Below, piece after piece: positions 44,607 through 54,056 of a DNA stretch of 64,000 bases. Source of the DNA: Blautia sp. (GTDB taxonomy: Bacteria; Bacillota; Clostridia; Lachnospirales; Lachnospiraceae); the NCBI GenBank assembly GCA_022770365.1, contig JALEHU010000092.1, positions 1-64,000 on the forward strand, in the 5' to 3' direction. The notes below the pieces were generated by a model. It saw only the letters and a program-made list of their open reading frames with translations, did no database searches and was not told the DNA's origin. The position numbers and the translations under genes are program-made. How positions within the stretch are numbered: position 1 is the first letter of the stretch; each line of letters begins with the position of its first letter.

Positions 44607-45491
44607 CCGGGTCAGTTTCTGATATTCTCTGGGAGAGTATCCCATTCTCTCCCGGAATACCCGGGAAAAATAAGAAGAGCTGGAAAATCCGCATTGTATA
44701 GCTGCTTCCGTGATATTTCCGCTTTCTCTGGACAGAAGCTCAAGACTCTGCTCGATTCTGAAATTGAGAAGATAATCAAACAGAGATTCACGCATGTGTT
44801 TTTTAAAAAATCTGCAGCATTCGCTGGGGCAGATATTTACTTCTGCAGCTATATCGTCCAGTGTGATTTTTTCCTGGTAGTGTCCATGGATGTAAGTGAG
44901 AATCTGTTTCAGGCGGTCAATGTTTTTGGCATCTGCCGGATTGTCCTGTGTTTTATGCACATGCCTGCATACTATTCGCCAGACATCCATCAGAAGAAGA
45001 TAGATCTGGAAGTCATAATCTGTTTCCTGTTTCTGATGATTGTATAAATATTCTATTTTCTGCAGACTTTTGAGGATGGTTTCCTGCCATTGCCCGGATG
45101 AGGCAAGTACAAGGCAGGGAATGGAAGGATTCTCAACAATACGGTCTGCATATTTTTCTTTTAGAAAACTGTTTTTATATCCTTCCAGAAGCCTGGGATG
45201 AAAGGTGATGGATACATAATGACAGTCCTGGTCATTGACAGGATGCCCGGAGTGGAGCATGTTGGAATTGCACAGAAGCCCCTGTCCGGGCTTCAGTTCA
45301 TAGACCTGCTCGTTTACCTGATAGCGGATCTGGCCTTCGAGAACATAAGTCCATTCCAGCTCCGTGTGCCAGTGCCACATGAAAGAACGGCGCTCATAAT
45401 CGGAAAGACGTTCATGGCTGACTCTCACAGGAAATCCATATGTTCCGTGAATCTTGATTTCTTTCTGATTGCGGTCGGTCTGAATCTGCAT
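44598..45491 (-). CDS. AraC family transcriptional regulator
   Basis: This 297-aa regulator has a cupin sensor (WHWHTELEWTYVLEGQIRYQVN, GLLCNSNMLHSGHP) and a C-terminal double helix-turn-helix (ITLDDIAAEVNICPSECCRFFK, EAAIQCGFSSSSYFSRVFRERMG). It is convergent with the HAD gene and divergent from galK, so it may regulate galactose genes; this is inferred only from position. An AAGGAG site precedes the ATG. Confidence 0.9.
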   Translation of the reverse strand: MQIQTDRNQKEIKIHGTYGFPVRVSHERLSDYERRSFMWHWHTELEWTYVLEGQIRYQVNEQVYELKPGQGLLCNSNMLHSGHPVNDQDCHYVSITFHPRLLEGYKNSFLKEKYADRIVENPSIPCLVLASSGQWQETILKSLQKIEYLYNHQKQETDYDFQIYLLLMDVWRIVCRHVHKTQDNPADAKNIDRLKQILTYIHGHYQEKITLDDIAAEVNICPSECCRFFKKHMRESLFDYLLNFRIEQSLELLSRESGNITEAAIQCGFSSSSYFSRVFRERMGYSPREYQKLTRSD

Positions 45492-45534
45492 ATTTTCTCC
45501 TTATTTCTGTAAACATGGTAAAAAATCAGCATAT

Positions 45535-45560
45535 CAAACTGTGAAAGCTCCGAACAGCTG
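45535..45560. repeat. Degenerate copy of repeat family A
   Basis: AACTGTGAAAGCTCCGAACAG resembles the GTAACTGTGAAGG...CTGAACAGTTAC core seen at 31915-31941. It lies in the galK upstream region. Confidence 0.4.
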
Positions 45561-45691
45561 AACAATACCTCAATATAGTGCAAAAACAGTCTAAAATAAT
45601 TGTAGAAATATCTTCTGATTCTCATTATAATAGCATTAACAACAAAGTCAAGACAGAAAGACCAAACTGGCAGAGAGCCATAGAAGCAAAA

Positions 45692-45718
45692 GTTACTGTA
45701 CTCTCCGTTCACAGTAAC
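45692..45718. repeat. Copy of repeat family A before galK
   Basis: GTTACTGT and ACAGTAAC form perfect 8-bp arms around CTCTCCGTTC; the reverse complement closely matches the copy at 9693-9719. It lies about 40 bp before the galK start. Confidence 0.6.
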
Positions 45719-45756
45719 ATACAAAAACTATATCATGTAAAAGGAGTAAATCCGCG

Positions 45757-47040
45757 ATGAAAGCAGAACAGGTTAAAGAGTTATTAAAAAAAGATTCTTC
45801 CGTACAGCTTCTGGAGCAGATGTACGGCAAAGGAAAAGCGGAAGTAAACGCTGAGCGTTATGAACTGGCAGCCAATGGCTTTTCCAGATCATTCGGAGAC
45901 AGAGAATTTGAATTTTTTACTTCCCCGGGAAGAACAGAGATCGGTGGTAATCATACTGACCACAACCAGGGTAAGATTCTTGCAGGAAGTGTCCAGATGG
46001 ACTGTGTAGCGGCAGCTGCTGCAAACGGTACCGAAACCATTCACATGATCAGTGAAACATACAGGCAGGATCTGGTTATTGATCTGAATGACCTTGAACC
46101 GGGCAGTCAGACAACAGGAACCCTTCCTCTTGTGAAAGGCGTACTGGCAGGTCTTGAAAAAAGAGGTTTTGAGATTCACGGATTCGACGCTTATGTAACC
46201 AGCAACGTGATCGGAGGATCCGGCGTAAGTTCTTCCGCATCTTTTGAAATGCTGGTATGTTCTATTGTGGATTATCTTTTCAATAATTATACAAGAGACG
46301 TGGTATCCTACGCAAAAGCAGGACAGTATGCAGAGAACAAATACTGGCTGAAAGGCTCCGGGCTGCTGGATCAGATGGCATGTGCGGTAGGCGGAATCAT
46401 TACCATTGATTTCGCAGATACAGAAGAACCGGAAATGCGCAGGGTAGACTGTAATTTTGATGATCTGAATCTGGATCTTGTTATTGTAAATACCGGAAAA
46501 GGACATGCGGATCTGAGCGCTGAATATTCTTCTATTCCAAATGAAATGAAGAGCGTTGCAAAGTATTTCGGAAAAGAAGTCCTGGCTCAGGTGGCGGAAG
46601 AGGATGTCATTGAAAATGTAAAAGACATCCGCAGGAAATGCGGTGACCGTGCACTTCTGCGTGCCTTCCACTTCTTTGAGGAGAGCAGACGTGTGGATGA
46701 TCAGGTAGCTGCACTGGAGAGCGGTGACAAGGAACGTTTCCTTCAGGAAATCACAGCTTCCGGAAATTCTTCCTGGAAATGGCTTCAGAACTGTTATCTC
46801 AATGAGACTCCGCAGGAGCAGTCCATCAGCTGCACTCTCGCACTCACGGAACTTTTCCTGAAAAAGATCTATGGTGGTGCATGCCGTGTTCATGGCGGCG
46901 GATTTGCAGGTGTGATCGCTGCATTTATTCCAAAGGAACATACCGCAGAATACTGCAGGTATATTGACAAAGCACTTGGTGACGGATCTGCTTTTGTCAT
47001 GCATATCCGTAAACAGGGTGCAATACATCTGGAGTTTTAA
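45757..47040 (+). CDS. galK: Galactokinase
   Basis: This GHMP-family kinase of 427 aa phosphorylates alpha-D-galactose to galactose 1-phosphate in the Leloir pathway. It has the galactokinase signature PGRTEIGGNHTDHNQGK, the phosphate loop NVIGGSGVSSSASFEML and the C-terminal GGACRVHGGGFAGVIAAF. About 40 extra N-terminal residues precede the signature, as in other Clostridia. AAAAGGAG precedes the ATG. galE follows after a repeat element; galT is not in this window. Confidence 0.96.
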   Translation: MKAEQVKELLKKDSSVQLLEQMYGKGKAEVNAERYELAANGFSRSFGDREFEFFTSPGRTEIGGNHTDHNQGKILAGSVQMDCVAAAAANGTETIHMISETYRQDLVIDLNDLEPGSQTTGTLPLVKGVLAGLEKRGFEIHGFDAYVTSNVIGGSGVSSSASFEMLVCSIVDYLFNNYTRDVVSYAKAGQYAENKYWLKGSGLLDQMACAVGGIITIDFADTEEPEMRRVDCNFDDLNLDLVIVNTGKGHADLSAEYSSIPNEMKSVAKYFGKEVLAQVAEEDVIENVKDIRRKCGDRALLRAFHFFEESRRVDDQVAALESGDKERFLQEITASGNSSWKWLQNCYLNETPQEQSISCTLALTELFLKKIYGGACRVHGGGFAGVIAAFIPKEHTAEYCRYIDKALGDGSAFVMHIRKQGAIHLEF

Positions 47041-47043
47041 TAG

Positions 47044-47097
47044 TATGATACCAGGGTCAAAAGGTCGTCAAAATACCTTTTGACCCCATCATAGTAT
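47044..47097. repeat. Palindromic repeat, family B
   Basis: ATGATACCAGGGTCAAAAGG and its near-inverted partner ACCTTTTGACCCCATCAT form a long dyad between galK and galE. Near-identical segments occur at 60024-60209 (inverted) and 60824-60851. There is no T-run for a terminator; the right arm supplies a TTGACC used as the -35 of the next promoter. Confidence 0.75.
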
Positions 47098-47109
47098 AAG
47101 GCTTATAAT
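47080..47109 (+). promoter_or_regulatory. Promoter of galE partly within repeat B
   Basis: TTGACC (47080-47085), an 18-bp spacer and TATAAT (47104-47109), 36 bp before the galE ATG. The -35 is part of the palindromic repeat. Confidence 0.6.
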
Positions 47110-47145
47110 AAATATTAATCAAATCTATCAAAGGAGGATATTATA

Positions 47146-48162
47146 ATGGCAATTTTAGTAACAGGCGGTGCAGGATATATTGGAAGCCACACAGTTGTTG
47201 AACTTCAGAATGCCGGATATGAAGTAGTGGTACTTGATAATCTGAGCAACTCAAGCGAAAAATCTCTGGAACGTGTTGAAAAGATCACAGGAAAACCGGT
47301 GAAATTTTACAAGGCTGATATTCTTGACAGAGATGCGCTGAATAATATTTTCGAAACTGAAAAAATTGATTCCTGTATTCATTTCGCAGGCCTGAAGGCA
47401 GTAGGAGAATCTGTTGCAAAACCCTGGGAATATTATGAAAATAATATCGCAGGAACTCTTACTCTTGTTGATGTGATGAGAAAACACGGTGTCAAAAATA
47501 TTATTTTCTCTTCCTCAGCAACTGTTTATGGTGATCCGGCAATCATTCCGATCACAGAGGAATGCCCGAAGGGACAGTGTACCAATCCTTACGGATGGAC
47601 CAAGTCCATGCTTGAGCAGATCCTTTCTGATATTCAGAAAGCGGATCCGCAGTGGAATGTTGTTCTTCTCCGTTACTTTAATCCGATCGGTGCTCATAAG
47701 AGCGGTACCATCGGAGAAAATCCCAATGGTATACCGAACAATCTGATGCCTTACATTACACAGGTTGCAGTAGGAAAGCTGAAAGAACTTGGTGTATTCG
47801 GCAATGATTATGATACGCCGGATGGTACAGGCGTCAGAGATTATATCCATGTTGTAGACCTTGCAAGGGGACATGTAAAAGCCCTTAAGAAAATTGAGGA
47901 TAATTCCGGGCTGAACATTTACAATCTGGGAACCGGCAAAGGCTACAGTGTACTTGACATTGTGAAAAACTTCGAAGCAGCCACCGGTGTGAAGATCCCG
48001 TATGTGATCAAAGACCGCCGCCCCGGTGATATTGCCACCTGCTATTCTGACGCATCCAAGGCAAAGAGAGAGCTTGGCTGGGAGGCTGAATATGATATCA
48101 AAGATATGTGTGCGGATTCCTGGAACTGGCAGTCTCATAATCCCAATGGATACGAGGAATAA
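47146..48162 (+). CDS. galE: UDP-glucose 4-epimerase
   Basis: This short-chain dehydrogenase-type epimerase of 338 aa interconverts UDP-galactose and UDP-glucose. It has the NAD-binding loop [16 protein letters not shown], the catalytic pattern [11 protein letters not shown] with NPYGWTKSM (Y-x-x-x-K), and the substrate region [17 protein letters not shown] precedes the ATG. It works with the galK product upstream and ends at a strong hairpin. Confidence 0.97.
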   Translation: MAILVTGGAGYIGSHTVVELQNAGYEVVVLDNLSNSSEKSLERVEKITGKPVKFYKADILDRDALNNIFETEKIDSCIHFAGLKAVGESVAKPWEYYENNIAGTLTLVDVMRKHGVKNIIFSSSATVYGDPAIIPITEECPKGQCTNPYGWTKSMLEQILSDIQKADPQWNVVLLRYFNPIGAHKSGTIGENPNGIPNNLMPYITQVAVGKLKELGVFGNDYDTPDGTGVRDYIHVVDLARGHVKALKKIEDNSGLNIYNLGTGKGYSVLDIVKNFEAATGVKIPYVIKDRRPGDIATCYSDASKAKRELGWEAEYDIKDMCADSWNWQSHNPNGYEE

Positions 48163-48207
48163 CAGGAATAATAGGAATAAAAAAATACAGGCAGATAATC
48201 TATGATC

Positions 48208-48250
48208 AACAGTCCTGCAGGAACATAAGTCTCCTGCAGGACTGTTTCAT
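48208..48250 (+). terminator. Terminator after galE
   Basis: A perfect 15-bp stem (AACAGTCCTGCAGGA with TCCTGCAGGACTGTT), but with only a short T-run (TTCAT). Confidence 0.7.
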
Positions 48251-48257
48251 GTTGCTA

Positions 48258-48286
48258 TTGTATCTTTTGTCGGATTATGTTATAAT
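48258..48286 (+). promoter_or_regulatory. Promoter of the NhaC-type antiporter gene
   Basis: An extended -10 (TGTTATAAT, with TATAAT at 48281-48286) and a weak TTGTAT 17 bp upstream, about 90 bp before the start codon. Confidence 0.55.
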
Positions 48287-48377
48287 TGTACAACGTTTTA
48301 TCGTGAAATCTCCTATACCTGCAGATGGATTCTGTCTGTATACAGGAAGAAAAAAGATTATTGGGAGGAAAGTGTTT

Positions 48378-49895
48378 ATGAGTAACTCTTTGTTTATCGG
48401 AACCTGGTGGGCTCTGGTTCCGCCTGTGCTGGCAATTGTACTTGCCTTCATCACGAAGGAAGTGTACAGTTCGCTGCTCATTGGTATTATCGTTGGTGTC
48501 CTGTTTTATACAGGATTTGTACCGTGGGATGCGTTTAATGCATTATTCGATATCATGAAAGAGAATATGAATCTTAATATTCTGATTTTCGATATCATGC
48601 TCGGTATGATTATTGTGCTTATGCAGAAATCGGGCGGCTCAGCTGCTTACGGCAGCTGGGCAGGCAAAAAGATCAAGAGTAAAAAATCAGCTCTTCTTGC
48701 TACCAGCGGTCTTGGAATGCTGATCTTTGTGGATGATTATTTTAACTGTCTGACAGTCGGTTCTGTTATGCGTCCTGTTACGGACCGCTATAAAGTATCC
48801 AGAGCAAAACTTGCATATATTATTGATGCGACAGCAGCGCCGATCTGTATTATTGCACCTATTTCATCATGGGCAGCCGCAGTGAATTCCTATGTTCCGG
48901 AAGACGCGGGCATTACAGGATTCCAGTTATTCCTGAGAACGATTCCTTATAATCTGTATGCACTTCTGACGATTGTAATGGTTCTTTATATTACCTGCCG
49001 CGGATTTGACTTCGGACAGATGAAGGTACATGAAATGAACGCGGCAAAGGGTGATCTGTTTACCAGCGGAGCAGAGGAATTTGACAATGTATCAGATGAA
49101 AAAATTTCGTCAAATGGTAAGGTATATGACCTTGTACTTCCCATTGCCGTTCTGATTGTTTCTGCAGTTGGCGCAATGATCTACACGGGTATGCTGGACG
49201 GCGCAACGAATCTGATCGATGCATTTGCCGGCTGTGATGCAGAAACAAGCCTTATTTTTGCAACGTTTGTTACCGTGCTTTTTATGATGGTTCTGTATCT
49301 TCCCCGCAAGGTTGTAAGTTTTAAGGAATTTATGAACAGTCTTGTAGAAGGGTTTAAACTGATGATTCCTGCTGTCATGGTACTGATTCTTGCATGGACA
49401 CTGAAGGGCGTGGGCGATTCCCTCTGTCTTGGGGATTTTGTACGTGGTGTTGTCGGCAATAATGCATCCGCCAGTGTTCTTGTTCCGGTGATTATGTTTG
49501 GAGTCGGACTGTTTCTGGGATTTTCCACAGGTACTTCCTGGGGAACATTTGCGATTCTGATCCCGATCGTGGCTTCTCTGTTTGGCGGACAGAATCTGGA
49601 GATGATGATCATTTCCGTTTCTGCAGTTCTTGCCGGTGCAGTCTGCGGTGACCATGTTTCTCCGATTTCGGATACTACGATCATGTCATCAGCCGGTGCA
49701 CAGAGTAATCATATTAATCACGTATCTACGCAGATGCAGTATGCAATGGTGGTTGCTGCTGTATGTGCAGTTGGCTACATTATTGCCGGCATATGCAAAA
49801 ACTGGATCATTACGCTGGCATTAAGCCTGCTCATTCTGATCGCTGTTCTGGAATTTATTCGTGCATACAGCGAGAAGCAGGAGCTGAAAAGATGA
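48378..49895 (+). CDS. Na+/H+ antiporter, NhaC family
   Basis: This 505-aa integral membrane antiporter has about 12 helices and NhaC-type segments: PPVLAIVLAFITKEVYSSLLIGIIVGVL, GLGMLIFVDDYFNCLTVGSVMRPVTDRY, GFSTGTSWGTFAILIPIV and GDHVSPISDTTIMSSAGA. It exchanges Na+ (or organic ions such as lactate/malate in related members) for protons. The ATG at 48378 follows GGGAGGAAAG; the 548-aa track ORF starts inside the promoter region. It overlaps the next gene by 4 bp. Confidence 0.92.
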   Translation: MSNSLFIGTWWALVPPVLAIVLAFITKEVYSSLLIGIIVGVLFYTGFVPWDAFNALFDIMKENMNLNILIFDIMLGMIIVLMQKSGGSAAYGSWAGKKIKSKKSALLATSGLGMLIFVDDYFNCLTVGSVMRPVTDRYKVSRAKLAYIIDATAAPICIIAPISSWAAAVNSYVPEDAGITGFQLFLRTIPYNLYALLTIVMVLYITCRGFDFGQMKVHEMNAAKGDLFTSGAEEFDNVSDEKISSNGKVYDLVLPIAVLIVSAVGAMIYTGMLDGATNLIDAFAGCDAETSLIFATFVTVLFMMVLYLPRKVVSFKEFMNSLVEGFKLMIPAVMVLILAWTLKGVGDSLCLGDFVRGVVGNNASASVLVPVIMFGVGLFLGFSTGTSWGTFAILIPIVASLFGGQNLEMMIISVSAVLAGAVCGDHVSPISDTTIMSSAGAQSNHINHVSTQMQYAMVVAAVCAVGYIIAGICKNWIITLALSLLILIAVLEFIRAYSEKQELKR

Positions 49896-50494
49896 AAATT
49901 GATGTGCCATACATCAATCAAAGTGAAAAATATCCTACAGGGTGTGAAAGCGTGACTTCGGTCATGCTTTTGCATTATCTGGGATATGATATTTCGGTTG
50001 ATGAGTTTATTGAGAAATACCTGGTTAAGAAAGAATTTGAAATAAGAGACGGAGTGCTGTATGGTCCGAATCCCTGGGAATGCTTTGCGGGAAGCCCCTA
50101 TGATCCGGATTCCTTCGGATGCTATGCTCCGGTGATCTGCCGGGCACTTGAACAGATCGCGGGAGACCGGTATGAGGTTCTTGATGAAACAGGAAAAGAT
50201 TTGGATGATCTGGCAGATGCTTATTTGAAACAGGATATGCCTGTCATTCTCTGGAATTCCATCAATATGCGGGAACCGGTGATCGGACCGGAATGGAAGC
50301 TTCCGGATACGGGTGAGACGTTTACCTGGATTTCTAATGAACACTGTATGCTTCTTGTAGGGGAAGACAGCGAACACTATATTTTTAATGACCCGTATGA
50401 AAATCGCGGAGTCATTGCGTGCCCGAAGGAAATTATCAGGGACAGGTATGAAACATACCATCGTCAGGCAGTAGGACTGAAAAAACGACCATAA
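49892..50494 (+). CDS. C39-like cysteine peptidase family protein
   Basis: This 200-aa protein has a papain-like C39_2 fold. The probable catalytic Cys is in SEKYPTGCESVTSVMLLHYLGY and the His in SNEHCMLLVGEDSEHYIFNDP. No signal peptide is visible. Its target is unknown. The ATG at 49892 overlaps the antiporter stop by 4 bp (ATGA), so the two are translationally coupled; a functional link is not obvious. The last codons lie inside the terminator stem. Confidence 0.8.
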   Translation: MKIDVPYINQSEKYPTGCESVTSVMLLHYLGYDISVDEFIEKYLVKKEFEIRDGVLYGPNPWECFAGSPYDPDSFGCYAPVICRALEQIAGDRYEVLDETGKDLDDLADAYLKQDMPVILWNSINMREPVIGPEWKLPDTGETFTWISNEHCMLLVGEDSEHYIFNDPYENRGVIACPKEIIRDRYETYHRQAVGLKKRP

Positions 50495-50515
50495 ATCAAT
50501 ATGGTCGTTTTTTCA
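50479..50515. terminator. Bidirectional terminator between C39 gene and hydE
   Basis: AAAAACGACCATA pairs with TATGGTCGTTTTT; T-runs occur on both sides. It overlaps the stop codon of the C39-like gene and serves convergent hydE. Confidence 0.92.
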
Positions 50516-50529
50516 TGTAAGTGATGGAT

Positions 50530-51588
50530 TTATCTGCGCACATCGCCTCTGTTTGTGGCAAGTTCGTATCCTACAGACTGCATGCGTCTGCTGAGACAGT
50601 TCCTGCATTCAGCGGCTTCATCGCCGGTGCAGATCTTATTATCATAGAGCTCGTATTTTTTTCTTACTGAGACCGGAGAAAGATTGGGCATAACTACATT
50701 CGCTCCGGCCAGTATTCCCATCTCTCTGCCTCTGGGATGAATGGTTCCCAGAGCTGTAGTAGCGGGAAGCAGCACATAGGGGAGAATCAGGCGGATAATG
50801 GACAGCAGCCACAGAGTCTCCTCCAGAGTGCCGGCCGGCTGACTGGCAAATGGCGTATCCTTGTGAGGGATAAATGGTCCTATCCCGCACATGTCCGGAG
50901 AAAATTCTTCCAGAAATTTCAGATCTTCTGCCAGAGTTTCCGGTGTCTGATATGGAGAGCCTACCATAAAACCGCATCCGACCTGGTATCCGATCTCTTT
51001 CAGATCCCGGAGGCATTTCATGCGATGTTCAAAAGACATTTCCTGCGGATGCAGTTTTTCATAATGGGATTTGTCTGCAGTTTCGTGACGAAGCAGATAT
51101 CTGTCCGCACCGGCATCGAATAATCTCTGGTAACTTTCTCTGGAGCGTTCACCAAGAGAAAGGGTGACTGCACAGTCCGGATACTGCTCTTTAATTCCGG
51201 CGATGAGGCCGCACATGACATCATCATTCCAGAACCGGTCCTCGCCGCCCTGCAGAACAAAAGTGCGGAATCCCAGTTCATATCCCATAGAACAGCATTC
51301 CATAATCTGATCTGCGGTAAGTCTGTAGCGTTCGCACTGATGGTTGGAACGGCGGATTCCGCAGTAAAGGCAGTCATTTCTGCAGATGTTGGTAAATTCG
51401 ATCAGGCCCCGGACATAAACGGAAGTCCCGTAAATCTCTTCGCGGATGCGCCGGGCTTTCGGGGCAATGTAATCCATGGATTCTTTTGTCCGGTTCCGGA
51501 TAAGAAAGGCATATTCATCAAGGGTGAGAGAATGCTGATCTTCCAGCTTGTCAATCAGGGAAGTTACCTGTCTGTATGTCTCTGTCAT
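50530..51588 (-). CDS. hydE: HydE, [FeFe]-hydrogenase maturation radical SAM protein
   Basis: This 352-aa radical SAM enzyme is needed to build the H-cluster of [FeFe] hydrogenase. The cluster motif is FTNICRNDCLYCGIRRSN (C-x3-C-x2-C), and GFMVGSPYQTPETLAEDLKFL, MCGIGPFIPHKDTPFA and a C-terminal region with AGANVVMPNLSPVSVRKKYELYDNK are typical of HydE. The ATG at 51588 follows AGAGGTG; the longer track start lacks a site. It has its own promoter; hydF, hydG and a hydrogenase gene are not here, but a TM1266-type hydrogenase-system regulator is at 61.1 kb. Confidence 0.93.
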   Translation of the reverse strand: MTETYRQVTSLIDKLEDQHSLTLDEYAFLIRNRTKESMDYIAPKARRIREEIYGTSVYVRGLIEFTNICRNDCLYCGIRRSNHQCERYRLTADQIMECCSMGYELGFRTFVLQGGEDRFWNDDVMCGLIAGIKEQYPDCAVTLSLGERSRESYQRLFDAGADRYLLRHETADKSHYEKLHPQEMSFEHRMKCLRDLKEIGYQVGCGFMVGSPYQTPETLAEDLKFLEEFSPDMCGIGPFIPHKDTPFASQPAGTLEETLWLLSIIRLILPYVLLPATTALGTIHPRGREMGILAGANVVMPNLSPVSVRKKYELYDNKICTGDEAAECRNCLSRRMQSVGYELATNRGDVRR

Positions 51589-51647
51589 AACGACACCTCT
51601 TTTCGTTTTCATATCTGATCACGCGGCAGTGATATTCTTATTTTTAT

Positions 51648-51675
51648 TCTATATCCTGGCTGTCTGACATGTCAA
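51648..51675 (-). promoter_or_regulatory. Promoter of hydE
   Basis: On the minus strand a perfect TTGACA, a 16-bp spacer and TATAGA. The A/T-rich DNA to the right (51676-51916) holds only a 33-codon ORF on the plus strand (51785) with no ribosome binding site; no gene is called there. Confidence 0.75.
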
Positions 51676-51916
51676 GAATTACTTTTCCTATTATTTTTGT
51701 ATGCAAATATATTCCTTTTTGTAAATATATTTCTTTTGTGTATCTAATAGGGATGGGGCGTTTTGGGAAATTATCATTCATAAGATGGAGAATCTGAATT
51801 ATACTACAGGTGTTTTCATGCTTGCCGGAAAATTTATTGAGAGGAACAGTGTGAGACGGATTGCTCCTCCAGTACCTTTTGTCTGAAAGCAGTTTGAACA
51901 GAAATGAAGTACAAAA

Positions 51917-51981
51917 AGAACAACCCTGCGGGAAGCAATGCTGATGATGCATTGGAATATCCCGGCAGGGTTGTTTTTTGA
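51917..51981. terminator. Terminator hairpin downstream of mgtE
   Basis: AACAACCCTGC pairs with GCAGGGTTGTT, with TTTTTT on the plus side and TTCTTTTTG on the minus side. It is 75 bp past the mgtE stop, so it probably ends mgtE transcription. The stronger T-run faces the plus strand, where no gene is recognised. Confidence 0.75.
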
Positions 51982-52055
51982 TTTATTTTTTTGAGATATC
52001 CAGGAATCTTTCATACATGTGTATATCAGCCGCCAAACTCTGATATGTTTGTATG

Positions 52056-53495
52056 TTACCCTGCAAGCCCCATGACCTGAATCAGGAAAAACCAGCTGAG
52101 ACCATAATAGGAAACGACTGCAACAAGGTCGTTGACGGTGGTGATCAGCGGACCGGAGGCAACTGCAGGGTCAATATTGATCTTCTTGAAAAAGATCGGA
52201 ATACAGGTTCCCACAATGCTGGATATGATCATTGCCAGCAGAAGCGAACATCCGATACATGCGGAAACCGCAAATGCAAATGCAGGTCCTTTTCCCTTGA
52301 ACAGGCAGATGTAGACGCCGATAAAACAAAAAGAAAGAAGGCCCAGAATGATGCCGTTGCTCGCACCGACCTTCATTTCTTTTCCCACGAGGGAAAGCTT
52401 CTGGCGGGCGGTCAGGGACTCATCCATCAGGACCCGGATCGTTACTGCCAGGGACTGGGTTCCAACGTTTCCGGCCATGTCAAGGATCAATGACTGGAAA
52501 CACATGATCAGTGTCAGCTGGGAAACGACTTTTTCAAAAACACCCACTACTGAGGAAACCAGCATGCCCAGTCCGAGAAGCACCAGAAGCCAGGGAAGCC
52601 GCTTTTTCATACTCTCTTTCAGAGGTTCCTTAAGATCCTCCTCTGCGGTCAGACCGGCAAGTCTTGCATAGTCTTCCCCCATTTCGTCATCAACTACCTG
52701 GATGATGTTCTGAGAGGTAATAACACCCAGAAGGTGATTATTGTTATCCAGAACCGGGATGGAATTCTCTGAATAATCCTTCAGCTTTTCGATACAGTCA
52801 TCAATGGATTCCTGGCCGTAAACGTAAGGGTAGGATGTCATGATCAGGTCATTAAGATCATCCGTCTGTCTGGCGATGATCAGTTCCTTCAGACCAATGG
52901 CGCCATAGAAAGTTTCATTTTCTTCCACCACGAAAAGAGTGGAGATGTTGTCGTTGCGTGATGCCTGCCGGATGAGCTCACTCATGGCCTGCTTCACAGA
53001 AAGATCCTTCTGTATAATGATGCAGTTGGTGGTCATTTTGCTTCCAATCTCGTCATCATCGAAGGAGGCGATCAGCGCAATATCCTTGCGGACTTTCACA
53101 TCCAGAAGTTCGATGAGCAGTGCACGCTTGTTTTTTTCAAGCTCCCGGAGAATCTCCACAGCAGCATCTGCTTCCATACGGGAGAGAACGGCAGCGGCTT
53201 TTTTCAGATCCATCTCATCCAGATAGCGTCCGGCATCCTGTTCGTCCGTGTATTCAAAAATTCCGGAGAGCATATCCAGATCCAGGATTCTGTACAGCTT
53301 TTTTCTTTCTGCAGATGACAGGGCAGGAAGTACGTCTGCAATGTCATTTTCGTGATAATCATCCAACTGGTCACACATGACTTTCGGTGAGGCATTGCTG
53401 CGGATGATTTTCAGTATTTCACTTTTGTAGTCCGGTTTTAATACGATTTTTTCTTCTTCCTGAGAAGTGCTTGTTTCAAGTACTTTGTTTTCCAT
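52056..53495 (-). CDS. mgtE: MgtE magnesium transporter
   Basis: This 479-aa Mg2+ channel/transporter has a soluble N domain (about 1-135, VLPALSSAERKKLYRILD), a pair of CBS domains (about 135-260, SLEDCIEK-type and NSIPVLDNNNHLLGVITSQNI) and five C-terminal helices (LPWLLVLLGLGMLVSSVVG, MAGNVGTQSLAVTIR, GPLITTVNDLVAVVSYYG) with the Mg2+-filter Asp. The CBS and N domains close the pore when cytosolic Mg2+ is high. AAGGAGG precedes the ATG. Confidence 0.95.
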   Translation of the reverse strand: MENKVLETSTSQEEEKIVLKPDYKSEILKIIRSNASPKVMCDQLDDYHENDIADVLPALSSAERKKLYRILDLDMLSGIFEYTDEQDAGRYLDEMDLKKAAAVLSRMEADAAVEILRELEKNKRALLIELLDVKVRKDIALIASFDDDEIGSKMTTNCIIIQKDLSVKQAMSELIRQASRNDNISTLFVVEENETFYGAIGLKELIIARQTDDLNDLIMTSYPYVYGQESIDDCIEKLKDYSENSIPVLDNNNHLLGVITSQNIIQVVDDEMGEDYARLAGLTAEEDLKEPLKESMKKRLPWLLVLLGLGMLVSSVVGVFEKVVSQLTLIMCFQSLILDMAGNVGTQSLAVTIRVLMDESLTARQKLSLVGKEMKVGASNGIILGLLSFCFIGVYICLFKGKGPAFAFAVSACIGCSLLLAMIISSIVGTCIPIFFKKINIDPAVASGPLITTVNDLVAVVSYYGLSWFFLIQVMGLAG

Positions 53496-54056
53496 TTTTC
53501 AGACCTCCTTATCTTTTTTGTGTTGCTCTGTGACTGTAACAGCAGTAAATTGCACATCAAAAAAAGATGCAGGACTTTGTCCTCCACTGAAACCGATACT
53601 GACTGGTTATGGGAAAAGAACAGAAACACCGGAAAAAGAAATGAATACGAATTCAGATAAATCTGATAAAATGAAACAACAGGAAATCAGATCAATGAAT
53701 TGTGGATTTCACCAGATAAAAAACAGAAGGGAACGAGTATGTGATACAGCGGGTTCCCGAATCTGTCCAGGGTGATTCTGTTCTTATGCATCTACTTCGA
53801 CCATGACTATCACAACTGTCCATTCTGTTCACCATCCTTTATGATTGTATTATACGGATTTCAGATGTCCGTACCATTCTATTATAATGCAGGGAAAGAA
53901 AGATTTCAATGACTGATTTCCTTGACTTTCCTGTGGGAAAACATATAATTGACATTAATGATATGACGGGTAATAGAGAATAGTATAACATACGGAAGTG
54001 ATTTACGGGTATCTATAAAATAATTATACAGGATATAGGGAGAAACGGGGGATACT
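53496..54056. other. 561-bp divergent intergenic region
   Basis: No convincing gene is seen. On the minus side a TATAAT (about 53860) would give mgtE a leader over 300 nt long, with a GGGAAC/GTTCCC hairpin near 53731-53758 and a small GGACAAAGTCC hairpin followed by T7 shortly before mgtE. I looked for the conserved M-box (ykoK) Mg2+ riboswitch segments and did not find them. On the plus side TTGACA at 53949-53954 with TAATAG about 16 bp on is a possible promoter for the phospholipase D-like gene. Confidence 0.4.

Noticed and set aside
47044-47097. Rho-independent terminator after galK
   Set aside because: The stem is good but there is no T-run, and the sequence recurs elsewhere as a dispersed repeat.
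51785-51886. 33-aa plus-strand ORF before the hairpin at 51917
   Set aside because: No ribosome binding site and too short to support, although a terminator follows it.
53692-53835. 47-aa minus-strand ORF in the mgtE leader
   Set aside because: It has no properly spaced ribosome binding site and no recognisable pattern; kept only as part of the gap description.
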